DNA of 64,000 nucleotides, taken from assembly GCF_023639785.1 (NCBI RefSeq), contig NZ_CP098325.1:3348001-3412000 (forward strand), given 5' to 3'. This DNA is from Leclercia adecarboxylata (GTDB lineage Bacteria > Pseudomonadota > Gammaproteobacteria > Enterobacterales > Enterobacteriaceae). Shown in pieces: positions 52,333-64,000 of this stretch. Position 1 is the first letter of the stretch; each line of letters starts with the position of its first letter. The notes beneath the pieces were generated by a model that searched no databases, was not told the DNA's origin, and worked only from the letters and a program-made list of their open reading frames with translations. The translations under genes and the position numbers were made by a program.

Positions 52333-53034
52333 CTACAGATTGAGAATATCTTTTACAAAAGGAATGGTTAATTTTCGCTGGGCGGTAATGGATGCCTTAT
52401 CCAGCTGATCCAGGGTCATAAACAGCGTACGCATCTCGCGATCCAGACGTTTTAACAGAAAACGCCCCACGTCTTCTGGCAGCTCAAACCCCCGTAACCG
52501 CGCCCGCAGCTGCAATGCCTGGAGCTTATCTTCATCGGAGAGCGGCTGTAGTTTGTAGATCTGCCCCCAGTCGAGTCGCGAAGCCAGATCGGCCAGGCCG
52601 AGATTGAGCTGACGCGGTGGTCGATCGCCGGTGATCAGCAGCCGGGTTTTCCCGGACTCCAGAATGCGGTTATAGAGATCAAAAATCGCCATTTCCCACA
52701 GCTCATCACCCGCTACGCATTCGATATTGTCGATGCAGACCAGCGAAAGCTGTTCCATCCCGTCAAGGACTTCCGGCACAAACCAGGTGCGTTTATCCAG
52801 CGGCACATAGCCGACCGCATCCCCGCGCTGGGAGAGTTCGGCACAGGCGGCGTGCAGCAGATGGCTGCGTCCCGCGCCTTCGCGTGACCAGATATAGATG
52901 TAACCGCTGTGCTCCTGGCGCAACACGTTTTGCAGTGCAGCCAGTAAAGAGGGGTTATCACCCGGCCAGAAACTCGCAAAAGTTTCGTCGTCGGGAAGAT
53001 AAAGTGGCAAAGAGAGCTGTGCCGGTGCGTTCAG
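52333..53034 (-). CDS. hda: Hda, DnaA-regulatory inactivator (CTG start)
   Basis: AAA+ protein that, with the DNA-loaded beta clamp, stimulates hydrolysis of DnaA-bound ATP and prevents over-initiation of replication. From a CTG at 53034 the protein has 233 residues, the E. coli length. TTGAGG lies six bases upstream, and the conserved N-terminus [15 protein letters not shown] contains the clamp-binding motif QLSLPL. A start at the later TTG (53010) would remove that motif. The AAA+ part has [12 protein letters not shown] (Walker A-like) and LVCIDNIE (Walker B). It follows uraA, as in E. coli. Confidence 0.94.
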   Translation of the reverse strand: MNAPAQLSLPLYLPDDETFASFWPGDNPSLLAALQNVLRQEHSGYIYIWSREGAGRSHLLHAACAELSQRGDAVGYVPLDKRTWFVPEVLDGMEQLSLVCIDNIECVAGDELWEMAIFDLYNRILESGKTRLLITGDRPPRQLNLGLADLASRLDWGQIYKLQPLSDEDKLQALQLRARLRGFELPEDVGRFLLKRLDREMRTLFMTLDQLDKASITAQRKLTIPFVKDILNL

Positions 53035-53099
53035 AAATACCTCAACCAGGTCTTACTCGGAATCGGCCCAGAGTTTAACACGGAACAAGCGGGGAGAGA

Positions 53100-53122
53100 A
53101 CCGGGCGGATCGGCCGCCCGGT
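53100..53122 (-). other. hairpin between uraA and hda
   Basis: ACCGGGCGG-ATCGG-CCGCCCGGT, a 9-bp perfect stem without U-tract in the short uraA-hda gap. It is REP-like and may attenuate read-through into hda. Confidence 0.5.
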
Positions 53123-53129
53123 GAGAGGA

Positions 53130-54419
53130 TCAATGCGAGGCTTTTTCGCTCTCTTCCGCGTCCAGAACCACCTCTTCCGGGCGCAGAATGGAGATCAGTT
53201 TGAAGATCAGGGCCAGGCCTACCCCGACGATGGTCGCCAGCGCCATGCCTTTCAGCTCCGCCGCGCCAATGTGCACCTTGGCACCGCTGACGCCAATAAT
53301 CAGGATCACCGAGGTCAGGATCAGGTTCTGCGCTTTGCTGTAATCCACTTTTGATTCGATCAGCACGCGGATACCGGAAGCGCCGATGACGCCGTACAGC
53401 AGCAGAGAAACGCCGCCCATCACCGGCACCGGGATGATCTGGATAGCGGCCGCCAGTTTACCCACGCAGGAGAGCAGGATGGCGATAATCGCCGCGCCGC
53501 CGATAACCCAGGTACTGTAGACGCGGGTAATCGCCATTACGCCGATGTTCTCGCCGTAGGTGGTGTTGGGCGTGGAACCAAAGAAGCCGGAGATAATGGT
53601 CGAGAAACCGTTGGCAAACATCGAGCGGTGCAGGCCCGGGTCGCGGATCAGGTCGCGCTTGACGATGTTCGCCGTTACCACCAGGTGACCAACATGCTCG
53701 GCAATCACCACCAGCGCCGCAGGCAGGATGGTGAAAATAGCAAACCACTCAAAGCGCGGGGTGTAGAAGGTTGGCAGCGCGAACCAGTGGGCTTGCGCGA
53801 TCGGGGTGGTATCCACCACGCCCATGGCGAAGGAAAGCGCATAGCCCGCCAGCACGCCGATCAGGATCGGGATAATTGCCATAAAGCCGCGGAACAGCAC
53901 GGAGCCAAAGACCGTCACGCCCAGCGTCACCAGCGAGATGATAATGGTTTTGGTATCCGGCGACTGGCCGTCGGCAGGCAGCAGCCCCGCCATGTTCGCC
54001 GCAACGCCAGCCAGCTCAAGGCCGATGACGGCAACGATTGCGCCCATTGCCGCAGGCGGGAACATCACATCCAGCCAGCCGGTACCGGCTTTCTTCACGA
54101 TGAAAGCCACCAGACAGAACAGCACGCCGCACATGATGAAACCGCCCAGCGCCACTTCATAGCCTAACGGCAGCAGCAGCAGAACCGGGGAGATAAAGGC
54201 AAAGCTGGAGCCCAGATAGGCCGGGATTTTACCTTTACAGATGAAGAGGTACAGCAGCGTCCCGATGCCATTAAACAGCAGCACGGTGGCCGGGTTAATG
54301 TGGAACAGAATAGGCACCAGCACGGTTGCGCCAAACATCGCAAACAGGTGCTGCAAACTAAGCGGGATAGTCTGTAAAAGTGGCGGTCTTTCACTCACCC
54401 CGATAGCACGGCGCGTCAT
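53130..54419 (-). CDS. uraA: UraA, uracil:proton symporter
   Basis: Inner-membrane importer for uracil, nucleobase-ascorbate transporter family, with 14 transmembrane helices. The 429 residues equal E. coli UraA. The substrate-site segments are AEHVGHLVVTANIVKRDL (with the key Glu/His) and GFFGSTPNTTYGENIGVMA. The ATG at 54419 has GAGGA upstream. It is the second gene of upp-uraA, but a strong hairpin lies in between, so its expression is probably attenuated relative to upp. Confidence 0.97.
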   Translation of the reverse strand: MTRRAIGVSERPPLLQTIPLSLQHLFAMFGATVLVPILFHINPATVLLFNGIGTLLYLFICKGKIPAYLGSSFAFISPVLLLLPLGYEVALGGFIMCGVLFCLVAFIVKKAGTGWLDVMFPPAAMGAIVAVIGLELAGVAANMAGLLPADGQSPDTKTIIISLVTLGVTVFGSVLFRGFMAIIPILIGVLAGYALSFAMGVVDTTPIAQAHWFALPTFYTPRFEWFAIFTILPAALVVIAEHVGHLVVTANIVKRDLIRDPGLHRSMFANGFSTIISGFFGSTPNTTYGENIGVMAITRVYSTWVIGGAAIIAILLSCVGKLAAAIQIIPVPVMGGVSLLLYGVIGASGIRVLIESKVDYSKAQNLILTSVILIIGVSGAKVHIGAAELKGMALATIVGVGLALIFKLISILRPEEVVLDAEESEKASH

Positions 54420-54468
54420 AGAGTCTTCCTCAAGTGTTGTTTGTTTTAAGCGGTTGGGTTTTTTATTC

Positions 54469-54501
54469 AAAAAAAAGCCGACTATCAAAGTCGGCTTCTT
54501 T
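54469..54501 (-). terminator. terminator between upp and uraA
   Basis: On the minus strand an 8-bp stem AGCCGACT / AGTCGGCT with loop TTGAT, followed by a run of at least seven Ts. It should stop most upp transcripts; partial read-through would feed uraA. Confidence 0.88.
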
Positions 54502-54513
54502 TTCGTTATTCAC

Positions 54514-55140
54514 TTATTTGGTACCAAAAATCTTATCGCCGGCATCGCCGAGGCCCGGGATGATGTATCCGTGCTCGTTCAGCCCCTGATCGACAGACGC
54601 GGTGTACAGCTCAACGTCCGGGTGCGCTTTTTCCAGCGCGGCAATGCCTTCCGGGGCGGCAACCAGCACCAGCACCTTGATGCTGCTGCAGCCTGCGTTT
54701 TTCAGCAGGTCGATGGTGGCGATCATGGAGCCACCGGTCGCCAGCATTGGGTCAACAACCAGCGCCATACGCTCGTCGATGTTGGAAACCAGCTTCTGGA
54801 AATAAGGAACCGGCTCCAGCGTCTCTTCGTTACGGTAGATGCCGACCACGCTGATACGTGCGCTTGGGACGTGCTCCAGCACGCCTTCCATCATGCCCAG
54901 ACCCGCACGCAGGATTGGCACAACGGTAATTTTTTTGCCTTTGATCTGCTCAACCTGTACCGGGCCGTTCCAGCCTTCAATGGTCACCGTTTCGGTTTCC
55001 AGATCGGAGGTTGCTTCATAGGTCAGTAAGCTGCCAACTTCAGAGGCCAGTTCACGAAAGCGCTTAGTGCTGATGTCATGCTCACGCATCAGGCCCAGCT
55101 TGTGTTTAACGAGTGGGTGTTTCACTTCCACAATCTTCAT
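54514..55140 (-). CDS. upp: uracil phosphoribosyltransferase
   Basis: Converts uracil and PRPP to UMP in pyrimidine salvage. It has 208 residues. It starts [18 protein letters not shown] after Met. The PRPP loop is [17 protein letters not shown] and the uracil-binding region is [25 protein letters not shown] lies seven bases ahead of the ATG. The leader has the G-A-T8 start region known for UTP-dependent control in E. coli. It is coupled with uraA for uptake plus conversion. Confidence 0.98.
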   Translation of the reverse strand: MKIVEVKHPLVKHKLGLMREHDISTKRFRELASEVGSLLTYEATSDLETETVTIEGWNGPVQVEQIKGKKITVVPILRAGLGMMEGVLEHVPSARISVVGIYRNEETLEPVPYFQKLVSNIDERMALVVDPMLATGGSMIATIDLLKNAGCSSIKVLVLVAAPEGIAALEKAHPDVELYTASVDQGLNEHGYIIPGLGDAGDKIFGTK

Positions 55141-55166
55141 TCTCTTTCTCCTTCGGGTGGCAGCCA

Positions 55167-55188
55167 CAAAAAAAATCGCCGGATTATA
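55167..55188 (-). promoter_or_regulatory. upp promoter with UTP-sensitive start
   Basis: On the minus strand a perfect TATAAT (55188-55183) is followed five bases later by GATTTTTTTTG (55177-55167). This matches the E. coli upp start, where UTP level decides between the G and A starts and slippage on the T run. No good -35 is evident. Confidence 0.75.
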
Positions 55189-55308
55189 CCGCTTTTTGCG
55201 GACAGCGCCATACCCATCTTGCTTGACGTACATCAAGCAAAGTGATTAACAGGCCGTACTGATTATAAAACAGTCAAATAATTCTGGATGGAGAGCGGCT
55301 GAATTTGT

Positions 55309-55378
55309 GCCCGGCGGCGCTGCGCTTGCACAGGCCTAAGGGAGGGGGGTAGGCCGGGTAAGCGCAGCGCCACCCGGC
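55309..55378. repeat. REP pair downstream of the beta-glucosidase gene
   Basis: A degenerate unit (55309-55337, GCCCGGC with poor right arm) and a complete one (55353-55378, GCCGGGT...ACCCGGC) in opposite orientation. They occupy most of the 250-base gap between the gene and upp. Confidence 0.7.
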
Positions 55379-55390
55379 AATTTCAAGGGG

Positions 55391-56845
<1,455 letters not shown>

Positions 56846-56866
56846 TTATCGGCAAAAAAGCATACA

Positions 56867-56878
56867 GAAACCGGTTTC
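56867..56878. promoter_or_regulatory. LacI/GalR-type operator upstream of the beta-glucosidase gene
   Basis: GAAACCGGTTTC, a perfect 12-bp palindrome 46-57 bases ahead of the gene. It equals the core of the reported AscG operator TGAAACCGGTTTCA. A weak promoter with -10 GATAAT would lie just downstream, so binding would repress. Confidence 0.6.
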
Positions 56879-56942
56879 AGTGAAATGATGTGCATTCACT
56901 GGCTGGGTTGCAAGGAGAAGAATGTACCCGGTTTCATTTTCG

Positions 56943-56954
56943 TGAACGGGTTCA
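56943..56954. promoter_or_regulatory. second, imperfect LacI/GalR-type operator
   Basis: TGAAC-GG-GTTCA, centred 76 bp from the first palindrome. This spacing, about seven helical turns, would allow a repression loop by a tetrameric or bridging repressor. Weaker than the first site. Confidence 0.35.
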
Positions 56955-57021
56955 TGTTTGCGCGTTAAGGTGCGATTTTCACTGGATTTTCAGGGGCGCG
57001 ATTTTCTGTTGCAGAATGGGC

Positions 57022-57050
57022 TCGCAAACGTTTGCCTGGACTGTTAGAAT
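57022..57050 (+). promoter_or_regulatory. purMN promoter with PurR operator
   Basis: PurR box TCGCAAACGTTTGCCT (57022-57037), one mismatch to the consensus ANGCAANCGNTTNCNT. TAGAAT (57045-57050) is the -10, so the operator overlies the -35. Confidence 0.75.
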
Positions 57051-57097
57051 TGCGCCGATTTTTCTTACTATCGCAATGCAATCGCGTGGGGACTTGA

Positions 57098-58776
<1,679 letters not shown>

Positions 58777-58782
58777 TTTTTT

Positions 58783-58808
58783 GCCGGGTGGCGCGTCGCT
58801 TACCCGGC
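58783..58808. repeat. REP element between purN and ppk
   Basis: GCCGGGT...ACCCGGC with a central GGCGCGTCGCTT, right after the purN stop. It may stabilise the purMN mRNA end. No separate terminator is visible in this 192-base gap. Confidence 0.75.
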
Positions 58809-58968
58809 TTATAACGCCTTTTTCCCCGCCAACTCTCTATTATCCCTCAGAAAAAAATTTAACTGTCATACTTTTCTGACACAGTTGGACATATCGTGGG
58901 AATGCTCGCCATAATAAAGGCGAGACGGATTTGCCACGTCCTGTGATTGAACTGGAGTGTGAGTAGTA

Positions 58969-61029
58969 ATGGGTCAGGAAAAGTTATACATCGAGAAAGA
59001 GCTAAGCTGGTTAGCATTCAACGAGCGCGTGCTTCAGGAAGCGGCGGATAAAACTAACCCGCTGATTGAACGTATGCGTTTTCTGGGGATTTATTCCAAT
59101 AACCTGGATGAATTTTATAAGGTCCGCTTTGCTGAACTGAAGCGCCGAATCATCATTAGCGAAGAGCAGGGTTTAAACTCGAACTCGCGTCATCTGCTGG
59201 GCAAGATCCAGTCCCGCGTACTGAAAGCCGATCAGGAGTTTGATAGCCTGTATAACGAATTGCTGCTGGAGATGGCACGCAATCAAATCTTCCTGATCAA
59301 CGAGCGTCAGCTCTCGGTCAACCAGCAGAGCTGGCTGCGCCACTATTTCAAACAGTATCTGCGCCAGCACATCACCCCGATCCTGATTAACCGTGAAACC
59401 GATCTGGTGCAGTTCCTGAAGGATGACTACACCTATCTGGCGGTAGAGATTATCCGCGGCGACAGCATCCGCTATGCGCTGCTGGAGATCCCGTCGGACA
59501 AGGTCCCGCGCTTCGTCAATCTGCCGCCGGAAACACCCCGTCGCCGCAAGCCGATGATCCTGCTGGATAATATTCTGCGCTACTGCCTCGACGACATCTT
59601 CAAAGGCTTCTTCGACTACGATGCACTGAACGCCTACTCCATGAAGATGACCCGCGACGCCGAGTACGACCTGGTGCACGAGATGGAGGCCAGCCTGATG
59701 GAGCTGATGTCCTCCAGCCTCAAGCAGCGTCTCACCGCCGAGCCGGTGCGCTTTGTTTACCAGCGCGATATGCCTGATGCCATGGTCGAGATGCTGCGCG
59801 AGAAACTGACCATCTCCCGCTATGACTCCATCGTGCCGGGCGGTCGCTACCACAACTTCAAAGACTTTATCGGCTTCCCGAACGTTGGCAAAGCCAACCT
59901 GGTGAACAAACCGCTGCCGCGCCTGCGCCACATCTGGTTTGATAAGTTCCGCAACGGCTTCGACGCCATTCGCGAGCGCGACGTCCTGCTCTACTATCCG
60001 TACCACACCTTTGAGCACGTGCTGGAACTGATGCGTCAGGCGTCGTTCGATCCCAACGTGCTGGCGATCAAAATCAACATCTACCGCGTGGCGAAAGACT
60101 CCCGCATTATCGATGCGATGATCCACGCCGCCCACAACGGTAAGAAAGTGACCGTGGTCGTTGAACTGCAGGCGCGTTTCGATGAAGAGGCTAACATCCA
60201 CTGGGCCCGTCGTCTGACCGAAGCGGGCGTGCACGTGATCTTCTCGGCTCCGGGTCTGAAGATCCACGCCAAGCTGTTCCTCATCTCCCGTAAAGAGGGC
60301 GATGACGTGGTGCGTTACGCCCACATCGGTACCGGTAACTTCAACGAAAAAACCGCCCGTATTTATACCGACTACTCGCTGCTGACCGCCGATGCGCGGA
60401 TCACCAACGAAGTGCGTCGGGTGTTTAACTTCATTGAAAACCCGTATCGCCCGGTCAGCTTCGACTATCTGCTGGTTTCCCCGCAGAACTCCCGTCGTCT
60501 GCTGTATGACATGATTGACAAAGAGATTGCAAACGCGCAAAACGGCCTGCCGGCCGGCATTACGCTGAAGCTCAACAACCTGGTTGATAAAGGGCTGGTG
60601 GATCGCCTGTATGCTGCGTCCAGCTCAGGGGTGATGGTTAACCTGCTGATCCGCGGCATGTGCTCGCTGATCCCTAATCTTGAAGGTATCAGCGAAAATA
60701 TTCGCGTCATCAGCATCGTTGACCGCTATCTCGAGCACGATCGCATCTATATTTTTGAGAACGGTGGCGATAAACGCGTCTACCTCTCTTCCGCCGACTG
60801 GATGACGCGTAACATCGATTACCGTATTGAAGTGGCGGCGCCGCTGCTTGACCCAAGGTTGAAGCAACAAATTCTTGATATCATTGACTTATTGTTAAGC
60901 GATACTGTAAAAGCACGTTATATCGATAAAGAACTGAGTAACCGCTATGTGCCGCGCGGCAACCGCCGGAAAGTGCGCGCGCAGCTGGCGATTTACGACT
61001 ATATCAAATCACTCGAGCAACCCGATTAA
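58969..61029 (+). CDS. ppk: polyphosphate kinase 1
   Basis: Membrane-associated enzyme that polymerises the gamma-phosphate of ATP into polyphosphate, reversibly. It has 686 residues (E. coli 688). An N-terminal helical domain ([16 protein letters not shown]) is followed by the head domain and two PLD-like C-terminal domains. The phosphorylated histidine is in [13 protein letters not shown], with [20 protein letters not shown] nearby. A CATAAT lies about 54 bases ahead of the gene. ppx follows after three bases, forming the ppk-ppx operon. Confidence 0.98.
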   Translation: MGQEKLYIEKELSWLAFNERVLQEAADKTNPLIERMRFLGIYSNNLDEFYKVRFAELKRRIIISEEQGLNSNSRHLLGKIQSRVLKADQEFDSLYNELLLEMARNQIFLINERQLSVNQQSWLRHYFKQYLRQHITPILINRETDLVQFLKDDYTYLAVEIIRGDSIRYALLEIPSDKVPRFVNLPPETPRRRKPMILLDNILRYCLDDIFKGFFDYDALNAYSMKMTRDAEYDLVHEMEASLMELMSSSLKQRLTAEPVRFVYQRDMPDAMVEMLREKLTISRYDSIVPGGRYHNFKDFIGFPNVGKANLVNKPLPRLRHIWFDKFRNGFDAIRERDVLLYYPYHTFEHVLELMRQASFDPNVLAIKINIYRVAKDSRIIDAMIHAAHNGKKVTVVVELQARFDEEANIHWARRLTEAGVHVIFSAPGLKIHAKLFLISRKEGDDVVRYAHIGTGNFNEKTARIYTDYSLLTADARITNEVRRVFNFIENPYRPVSFDYLLVSPQNSRRLLYDMIDKEIANAQNGLPAGITLKLNNLVDKGLVDRLYAASSSGVMVNLLIRGMCSLIPNLEGISENIRVISIVDRYLEHDRIYIFENGGDKRVYLSSADWMTRNIDYRIEVAAPLLDPRLKQQILDIIDLLLSDTVKARYIDKELSNRYVPRGNRRKVRAQLAIYDYIKSLEQPD

Positions 61030-61032
61030 CCT

Positions 61033-62574
61033 ATGCCGATAAACGACAAGACCCCACGACCGCAGGAGTTCGCTGCGGTCGACCTTGGTTCTAACAGCTT
61101 CCACATGGTCATCGCCCGTGAGGTGGATGGCGCAATGCAGATCATCGGTCGTCTGAAGCAGCGCGTCCACCTGGCCGACGGCCTGGGTGCGGACAACATG
61201 CTCAGCGAAGAGGCGATGGAGCGCGGGCTGAATTGCCTGTCGCTGTTTGCCGAACGCCTGCAGGGCTTCACCGCGTCGAGCGTCTGCATTGTCGGAACCC
61301 ATACCCTGCGCCAGGCCGCTAACGCGACGGAGTTTTTAAAGCGCGCTGAAAAGGTGATCCCCTACCCTATTGAGATCATTTCGGGTAATGAAGAAGCCCG
61401 TCTGATTTTTATGGGTGTGGAACATACCCAGCCCGAAAAGGGCCGCAAGCTGGTGATTGATATCGGCGGTGGCTCGACGGAACTGGTGATCGGCGAGAAC
61501 TTTGAACCGCACCTGGTTGAAAGCCGCCGGATGGGCTGCGTCAGCTTTGCCCAGCTCTACTTCCCGGGTGGCGTTATCAGCCGGGAGAACTTCCAGCGTG
61601 CGCGCATGGCGGCGGTACAAAAACTTGAGTCCCTCGCCTGGCAGTATCGTCTGCAGGGCTGGAACGTGGCGCTGGGCGCCTCGGGTACCATTAAAGCGGC
61701 ACACGAAGTGCTGGTGGAGATGGGCGAAAAAGATGGCTTTATCACGCCAGAGCGTCTGACCATGCTGATGGAAGAGGTAATCAAGCATAAGAGCTTTGAT
61801 GCCCTGAGCCTGCCGGGTCTGTCCGATGAGCGCAAAGCAGTCTTTGTGCCGGGTCTGGCGATCCTGTGTGGCGTATTCGATGCGCTGGCGATCCGTGAGC
61901 TGCGTCTGTCCGACGGCGCGCTGCGCGAAGGCGTGCTCTATGAGATGGAAGGTCGCTTCCGTCACCAGGACATTCGCAGCCGCACCGCGCAAAGCTTGGC
62001 CAATCAGTACAACATTGACCGCGAACAGGCCCGGCGCGTGCTGGAAACCACAATCCATATCTACGATCAGTGGGAAGCCCAGAATCCGAAACTGGCGCAT
62101 CCGCAGCTGGCAGCCCTGCTTAAGTGGGCGGCGATGCTGCATGAGGTGGGGCTCAACATTAATCACAGCGGGATGCATCGCCATTCGGCCTATATTCTGC
62201 AAAACAGCGACCTGCCCGGTTTCAACCAGGAGCAGCAGACCATGATGGCCTCGCTGGTACGTTATCATCGTAAAGCCGTTAAGCTGGACGAGCTGCCGCG
62301 CTTTACGCTGTTTAAGAAAAAACAGTTCCAGCCGCTGATCCAGCTGTTACGTCTGGGCGTGCTGCTGAACAATCAGCGCCAGGCGACCACCACGCCGCCA
62401 ACGCTGAAGCTCACCACGGACGATAACCACTGGACGCTGAGCTTCCCGCACGACTGGTTTAGCCAGAACGCGCTGGTACTGCTGGATCTGGAAAAAGAGC
62501 AGCAGTACTGGAGTGCCGTCACCGGCTGGTGCTTAAAAATTGAAGAAGAGCACTCGCCGAACGTCGCGGCGTAA
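61033..62574 (+). CDS. ppx: exopolyphosphatase
   Basis: Removes terminal phosphates from long-chain polyphosphate; related to GppA, which hydrolyses pppGpp. The 513 residues match E. coli. An ASKHA-fold N-terminal part has [12 protein letters not shown] and the phosphate loop [13 protein letters not shown] helical HD-like domain ([21 protein letters not shown]) and a C-terminal domain follow. The start is three bases after the ppk stop. Its stop is eight bases from the convergent yfgF stop, with no terminator hairpin between them. Confidence 0.97.
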   Translation: MPINDKTPRPQEFAAVDLGSNSFHMVIAREVDGAMQIIGRLKQRVHLADGLGADNMLSEEAMERGLNCLSLFAERLQGFTASSVCIVGTHTLRQAANATEFLKRAEKVIPYPIEIISGNEEARLIFMGVEHTQPEKGRKLVIDIGGGSTELVIGENFEPHLVESRRMGCVSFAQLYFPGGVISRENFQRARMAAVQKLESLAWQYRLQGWNVALGASGTIKAAHEVLVEMGEKDGFITPERLTMLMEEVIKHKSFDALSLPGLSDERKAVFVPGLAILCGVFDALAIRELRLSDGALREGVLYEMEGRFRHQDIRSRTAQSLANQYNIDREQARRVLETTIHIYDQWEAQNPKLAHPQLAALLKWAAMLHEVGLNINHSGMHRHSAYILQNSDLPGFNQEQQTMMASLVRYHRKAVKLDELPRFTLFKKKQFQPLIQLLRLGVLLNNQRQATTTPPTLKLTTDDNHWTLSFPHDWFSQNALVLLDLEKEQQYWSAVTGWCLKIEEEHSPNVAA

Positions 62575-62582
62575 TAGTTCCC

Positions 62583-64000
62583 TCAGGCGCTCTTACTGAG
62601 CGCCTCAGTCATTAACACTCTCTCCAGCGGCTCGGGTTTACCAATCAAATAGCCCTGAAAATAGTCAATGCCCATCGCCTCAGCGGCAACGCGGATCTCT
62701 TCGCTTTCAACATACTCTGCCACCACCAGCATCTTTTTCATCCGCGCCAGGTGGCAGATCGAGGCAACTATCTGATAGTCCAGGCTGTTGCTGACGATAT
62801 TACGAATAAAGCTGCCGTCGATCTTGAGGATATCGGCATCGACATTTTTCAGGCGCGCATAGCTGGCATAGCCGGTACCAAAATCATCAATGGCAATCCG
62901 GCATCCCATCTGCTGCAAGTGGGTCACGGTCTGCATCGCCAGCCCGGCATTGCCAAAACTGCTGCTCTCGGTGATCTCGAAGATGAGCTGCCAGCTCTCA
63001 ACAGAATATTTTTGCAACATCCGACTGACCTCAAGCGGCAGCTGGGCCCGACACACGGACGTTGGGGAAAGATTGATAGCAAACCGCTGTCCCGGCAGCG
63101 CTTCCCGGTTATCCGCCATAAACTTAAGCGTCTTCTCCAGCACCAGCAAATCAATGCGCGACGAGAGACCAAACTCCTGGGCAACGGGCAGAAAGACATC
63201 GGGTGAAATCAGCCCGTCGTCGCCATTTTGCAGACGGAGCAGGATCTCGTGATAGTTATCGCCGCGAATGCCCTGGACGGGCTGCGCCAGCAGGGTAAAT
63301 TCATCTTTTTCCAGCGCGCGCTGCAGGCGATTCATCATATCGACTTTGTCTTTCAGGCCGCGCTGAAGATTGATCGCGCCACGCTGCTGGAGGTTTTCCG
63401 GGTGATTGGTCGCAAGAGAGAGATCTGCAATAGTGCTCAGCTCACCCAACAGCAGATAGAGATGCACTACCGGGGAGCGCACATAGCAGTAACTGACCCC
63501 CACCGGTGGCTGGAGCGGCATTCCGTCCCAGATAAAGCGGAAACGCTTTATATGCAGATCCAGTTCATCAATGCGGGACTGATGCATTTCAGTATTTAAA
63601 CGCAGCACCAGATCGTGACCCGACAGCTGATACACGCACTCATCTGATTCCAGGTAGTCGTTCAGCCATGCGGCCAGCTTCTGTTTGTACTGGATGCGCA
63701 GCAGTACGCCGTAGTTACGTCCCAGCACCTCCAGCTCCGGGATGCGCAGGAAGCAGAGTACCGACCAGGGGGCTTTGCCCAGCGCACGATTGAGCGCGCG
63801 CAAATTGGGCATGTGTACTACCGGATCGAGAAACGCCAGCCGTCTGGCGCGCAGATTAATCGCCCGCTGGCGCGTCGCCAGCACCGCCATATACACCACC
63901 ACGAAGGTAAAGACCAGATAGCTGGACGAGGTGATGGTCAGCTGAATGTCATAGCCTTGCGACCAGGGTATGTAACGGTAAAAATAGTGAATGGAGATAA
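62583..64000 (-). CDS. yfgF: YfgF, c-di-GMP phosphodiesterase (5' end beyond the window)
   Basis: The 472 C-terminal residues of a membrane phosphodiesterase. The frame stays open to position 64000, so the N-terminal sensor (MASE1-like in E. coli) lies outside. The visible part begins with the end of a hydrophobic helix (TSSSYLVFTFVVVYMAV). A degenerate GGDEF domain follows, with SGHDL in place of GGDEF, so cyclase activity is not expected. The EAL domain appears competent: EILLR in the EAL position, NLSPTSV, EITES, IAIDDFGTGYASY, ILKIDGSF and YVESEEI retain the metal and catalytic residues. It is convergent to ppx, as in E. coli. Confidence 0.94.
   Translation of the reverse strand, partial: ISIHYFYRYIPWSQGYDIQLTITSSSYLVFTFVVVYMAVLATRQRAINLRARRLAFLDPVVHMPNLRALNRALGKAPWSVLCFLRIPELEVLGRNYGVLLRIQYKQKLAAWLNDYLESDECVYQLSGHDLVLRLNTEMHQSRIDELDLHIKRFRFIWDGMPLQPPVGVSYCYVRSPVVHLYLLLGELSTIADLSLATNHPENLQQRGAINLQRGLKDKVDMMNRLQRALEKDEFTLLAQPVQGIRGDNYHEILLRLQNGDDGLISPDVFLPVAQEFGLSSRIDLLVLEKTLKFMADNREALPGQRFAINLSPTSVCRAQLPLEVSRMLQKYSVESWQLIFEITESSSFGNAGLAMQTVTHLQQMGCRIAIDDFGTGYASYARLKNVDADILKIDGSFIRNIVSNSLDYQIVASICHLARMKKMLVVAEYVESEEIRVAAEAMGIDYFQGYLIGKPEPLERVLMTEALSKSA

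Noticed and set aside
58863..58880. Pho box-like CTGTCAT ahead of ppk
   Set aside because: The second half-site is shifted by two bases and the distance to the -10 is too long; only one half matches.

Overview
The window is a stretch of enterobacterial chromosome of moderately high GC content. Almost every gene has a recognisable Escherichia coli K-12 counterpart in the same order: yfeC-yfeD-gltX-val/lys tRNAs, then yfeR-yfeH-ypeB-ligA-zipA-cysZ-cysK-ptsHI-crr-pdxK, cysMAWTP, yfeX-yfeY-yfeZ-ypeA-amiA-hemF-maeB-talA-tktB, ypfG-nudK-aegA-narQ-acrD-ypfM-yffB-dapE-ypfN-ypfH-tmcA-ypfJ-purC-bamC-dapA-gcvR-bcp-perM-bepA-yfgD-hda-uraA-upp-purMN-ppk-ppx-yfgF. Protein divergence, GC content and the absence of several E. 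coli blocks point to a relative of Enterobacter, Lelliottia, Leclercia or Kosakonia rather than Escherichia. The genus cannot be fixed from the sequence alone.

Layout. 1-2330: two paralogous small regulators and glutamyl-tRNA synthetase. 2543-3176: a stable-RNA promoter, three tRNA-Val, one tRNA-Lys, and an unusual duplicated and interrupted copy of the tRNA-Lys 3' end. 3213-5627: a FlxA-like protein behind a sigma-28-type promoter, then the divergent yfeR/yfeH pair. 5624-9925: DNA ligase, the division protein ZipA and the sulfate transporter CysZ. 10089-14015: cysteine synthase A and the general PTS proteins HPr, EI and IIA-Glc. 14064-19690: pyridoxal kinase, cysteine synthase B and the sulfate/thiosulfate ABC importer. 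19865-24344: a dye-decolorizing peroxidase, an envelope lipoprotein, a small membrane protein, an acetyltransferase, a Tat-exported amidase and coproporphyrinogen oxidase. 24430-29960: malic enzyme B and the TalA-TktB pentose-phosphate pair. 30048-39190: periplasmic, Nudix and iron-sulfur oxidoreductase genes, the nitrate sensor NarQ, the efflux pump AcrD and the 19-residue YpfM. 39580-49043: DapE/DapA lysine synthesis, TmcA, PurC, BamC, GcvR and Bcp. 49181-55140: PerM, BepA, YfgD, Hda, UraA and Upp. 55391-64000: a BglA-like 6-phospho-beta-glucosidase inserted between upp and purM, then purMN, polyphosphate kinase and exopolyphosphatase, and the end of the c-di-GMP phosphodiesterase gene yfgF.

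Functional links. CysZ, CysPTWA, CysK and CysM together cover sulfate or thiosulfate uptake and cysteine synthesis, and here pdxK, which makes their PLP cofactor, directly follows cysM. Upp/UraA salvage uracil, while PurC/PurM/PurN carry PurR-type operators. TalA/TktB sit behind a sigma-S-like -10. Recognisable control sites include Cra, CRP, PurR, BaeR, sigma-E and sigma-28 elements and a UTP-sensitive upp start.

Compared with E. coli K-12, the xap genes, yfeK/yfeS, ucpA/murQP/yfeW, the eut cluster and the hyf cluster are missing at their usual junctions. I see no phage, IS element, CRISPR array or defence system. The most unusual local structure is the split tRNA-Lys remnant at 3040-3145. 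Other points worth a look are the CTG start of hda, the LacI-type operators at the beta-glucosidase gene, a terminator-like hairpin in the yfeX leader, and a divergent IIA-Glc N-terminus.
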